Positions 63,327 through 64,000 of a stretch of 64,000 nt of DNA are shown one piece after another. The notes under the pieces were generated by a model, which searched no databases, had not been told where the DNA came from, and worked only from the letters and a program-made list of their open reading frames with translations. The position numbers and the translations under genes were made by a program. How positions within the stretch are numbered: the stretch's first letter is position 1; each line of letters opens with the position of its first letter. The DNA comes from Trichocoleus sp. (GTDB lineage Bacteria > Cyanobacteriota > Cyanobacteriia > Elainellales > Elainellaceae), in NCBI GenBank assembly GCA_036702865.1, contig DATNQD010000043.1:1-64000 (forward strand), read 5' to 3'.

Positions 63327-64000
63327 ATGAAACGAAGATTTGTCATTTCTTTTTTAGGTACACTGCTTGTCACCCTCATTCTATCGATCGGTTTAAGGGT
63401 GGTTGCACCAATTTCCACAAACGCTCAATCGACAACGCTTTTAGTTGCAGCCGCTGCCAGCTTACGGAATGCCCTAGAGGAACTTGATCCTATTTTTGAG
63501 CAGGCTCATTCAGGCATAACTGTAAATTACAACTTTGCAGCATCAGGCCCTTTACAACAGCAAATCCAGCAAGGTGCCCCCGTTGATGTCTTTTTCTCTG
63601 CTGCAACAGCACAGATGGACGTATTGCAAAACGAAAGCCTTATCCTCACTGACACTCGACGGAACCTTCTGACCAACCAACTCGTTCTCATTGTGCCTGG
63701 TGACTCTACCTTGGGGTTAACCAGCTTCCGCCAGTTGACAAACTCAAACGTCAGACGAATTTCAGTTGGTGAACCACGCAGCGTTCCTGCCGGAAGGTAT
63801 GCTCAAGAACTATTCACCCGCCTGGGACTTTCCGAGCAACTGCGATCGAAATTCGTTTATGGCAACTCTGTTCGCAGCGTTTTGGGAACGGTCGAGAGCG
63901 GCAATGCGGATGCAGGAGTGGTTTACGTCACAGATGCCAAAGTTTCCAATCGAGTGAGACAGGTGGCAACGGCACCCAGCAACCTCCACTCCCCCATCGT
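63327..64000 (+). CDS. modA: Molybdate ABC transporter substrate-binding protein, N-terminal part
   Basis: The frame runs from ATG 63327 to the window end (224 codons). A signal peptide (MKRRFVISFLGTLLVTLILS, cleavage after about STNAQS) precedes the ModA sequence: TLLVAAAASLRNALEEL, with the anion-binding Ser-Leu; VNYNFAASGPLQQQIQQGAP; DVFFSAATAQMD; LTNQLVLIVPGDS; SVGEPRSVPAGRYAQE; and GNSVRSVLGTVESGNADAGVVYV. It binds molybdate or tungstate in the periplasm and delivers it to ModBC, probably encoded next. The upstream spacer is AT-rich; no ModE box was recognised. Confidence 0.93.
   Translation, partial: MKRRFVISFLGTLLVTLILSIGLRVVAPISTNAQSTTLLVAAAASLRNALEELDPIFEQAHSGITVNYNFAASGPLQQQIQQGAPVDVFFSAATAQMDVLQNESLILTDTRRNLLTNQLVLIVPGDSTLGLTSFRQLTNSNVRRISVGEPRSVPAGRYAQELFTRLGLSEQLRSKFVYGNSVRSVLGTVESGNADAGVVYVTDAKVSNRVRQVATAPSNLHSPI

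Overview
The window is chromosomal DNA of a cyanobacterium, most likely a filamentous non-heterocystous (Leptolyngbya/Oscillatoriales-like) strain. Reasons: CGATCG, the core of the cyanobacterial HIP1 palindrome, recurs in almost every gene; several families are cyanobacterial or plastid specific (Tab2/DUF1092, HHL1-like, DUF4327, DUF4336); multi-PAS hybrid kinases and a likely cyanobacteriochrome GAF domain are present; and spacers are rich in short C/T tandem repeats. No tRNA, rRNA, CRISPR array or complete insertion sequence was recognised.

Layout. 1-1555: a poorly coding left edge with an unknown partial ORF and a cupin remnant. 1556-13699: housekeeping and regulatory genes (hemB, YjbQ, two PPC-domain proteins, a GT-B glycosyltransferase, a membrane Ser/Thr kinase, Tab2-like, a TldE/PmbA-like protein, a 5-formyl-THF cyclo-ligase-like protein, an RluA-type pseudouridine synthase). 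13842-29230: a signalling block with a MASE1 hybrid kinase, a REC-GAF-PASx6-HisKA_2 kinase and a CHASE3 hybrid kinase, enclosing a four-gene reverse-strand run (AI-2E-type permease, MFS transporter, glycosyltransferase, DUF4336). 29538-40480: MOSC protein, WecB, Nudix, GNAT, small conserved proteins, a repeat-containing M15 peptidase, a serpin and an LCP ligase, so cell-envelope and secreted functions dominate. 40693-41892: an AT-rich PD-(D/E)XK nuclease that looks acquired. 42106-53076: S9 peptidase, acyltransferase, phosphoketolase, YetF-like, DoxX-like, PAP2, small cyanobacterial proteins and a two-component pair. 54787-62534: a redox/oxylipin neighbourhood. 63327-64000: the start of modA, cut by the window end.

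The most interesting locus is 58386-62534: a heme fatty-acid dioxygenase of the plant alpha-DOX/cyclooxygenase superfamily followed 144 bp downstream, on the same strand, by a complete non-heme-iron lipoxygenase carrying an unusual repeat-rich insertion. Both have strong ribosome binding sites and all visible catalytic residues, which suggests a two-enzyme oxylipin pathway. A Nu-class GST and a hybrid peroxiredoxin-glutaredoxin lie within 4 kb upstream, the latter behind a perfect palindromic operator placed in its promoter spacer. The second notable locus is the 1350-residue kinase at 17432-21484: its GAF domain carries both the DXCF and CH cysteine motifs of cyanobacteriochromes, while its N-terminal receiver has Ser in place of the phosphorylated Asp.

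Starts were moved inward from the longest possible frame where a ribosome binding site, promoter or fold boundary favoured it; each case is noted. Family names come from recognised motifs read by eye, without database searches.
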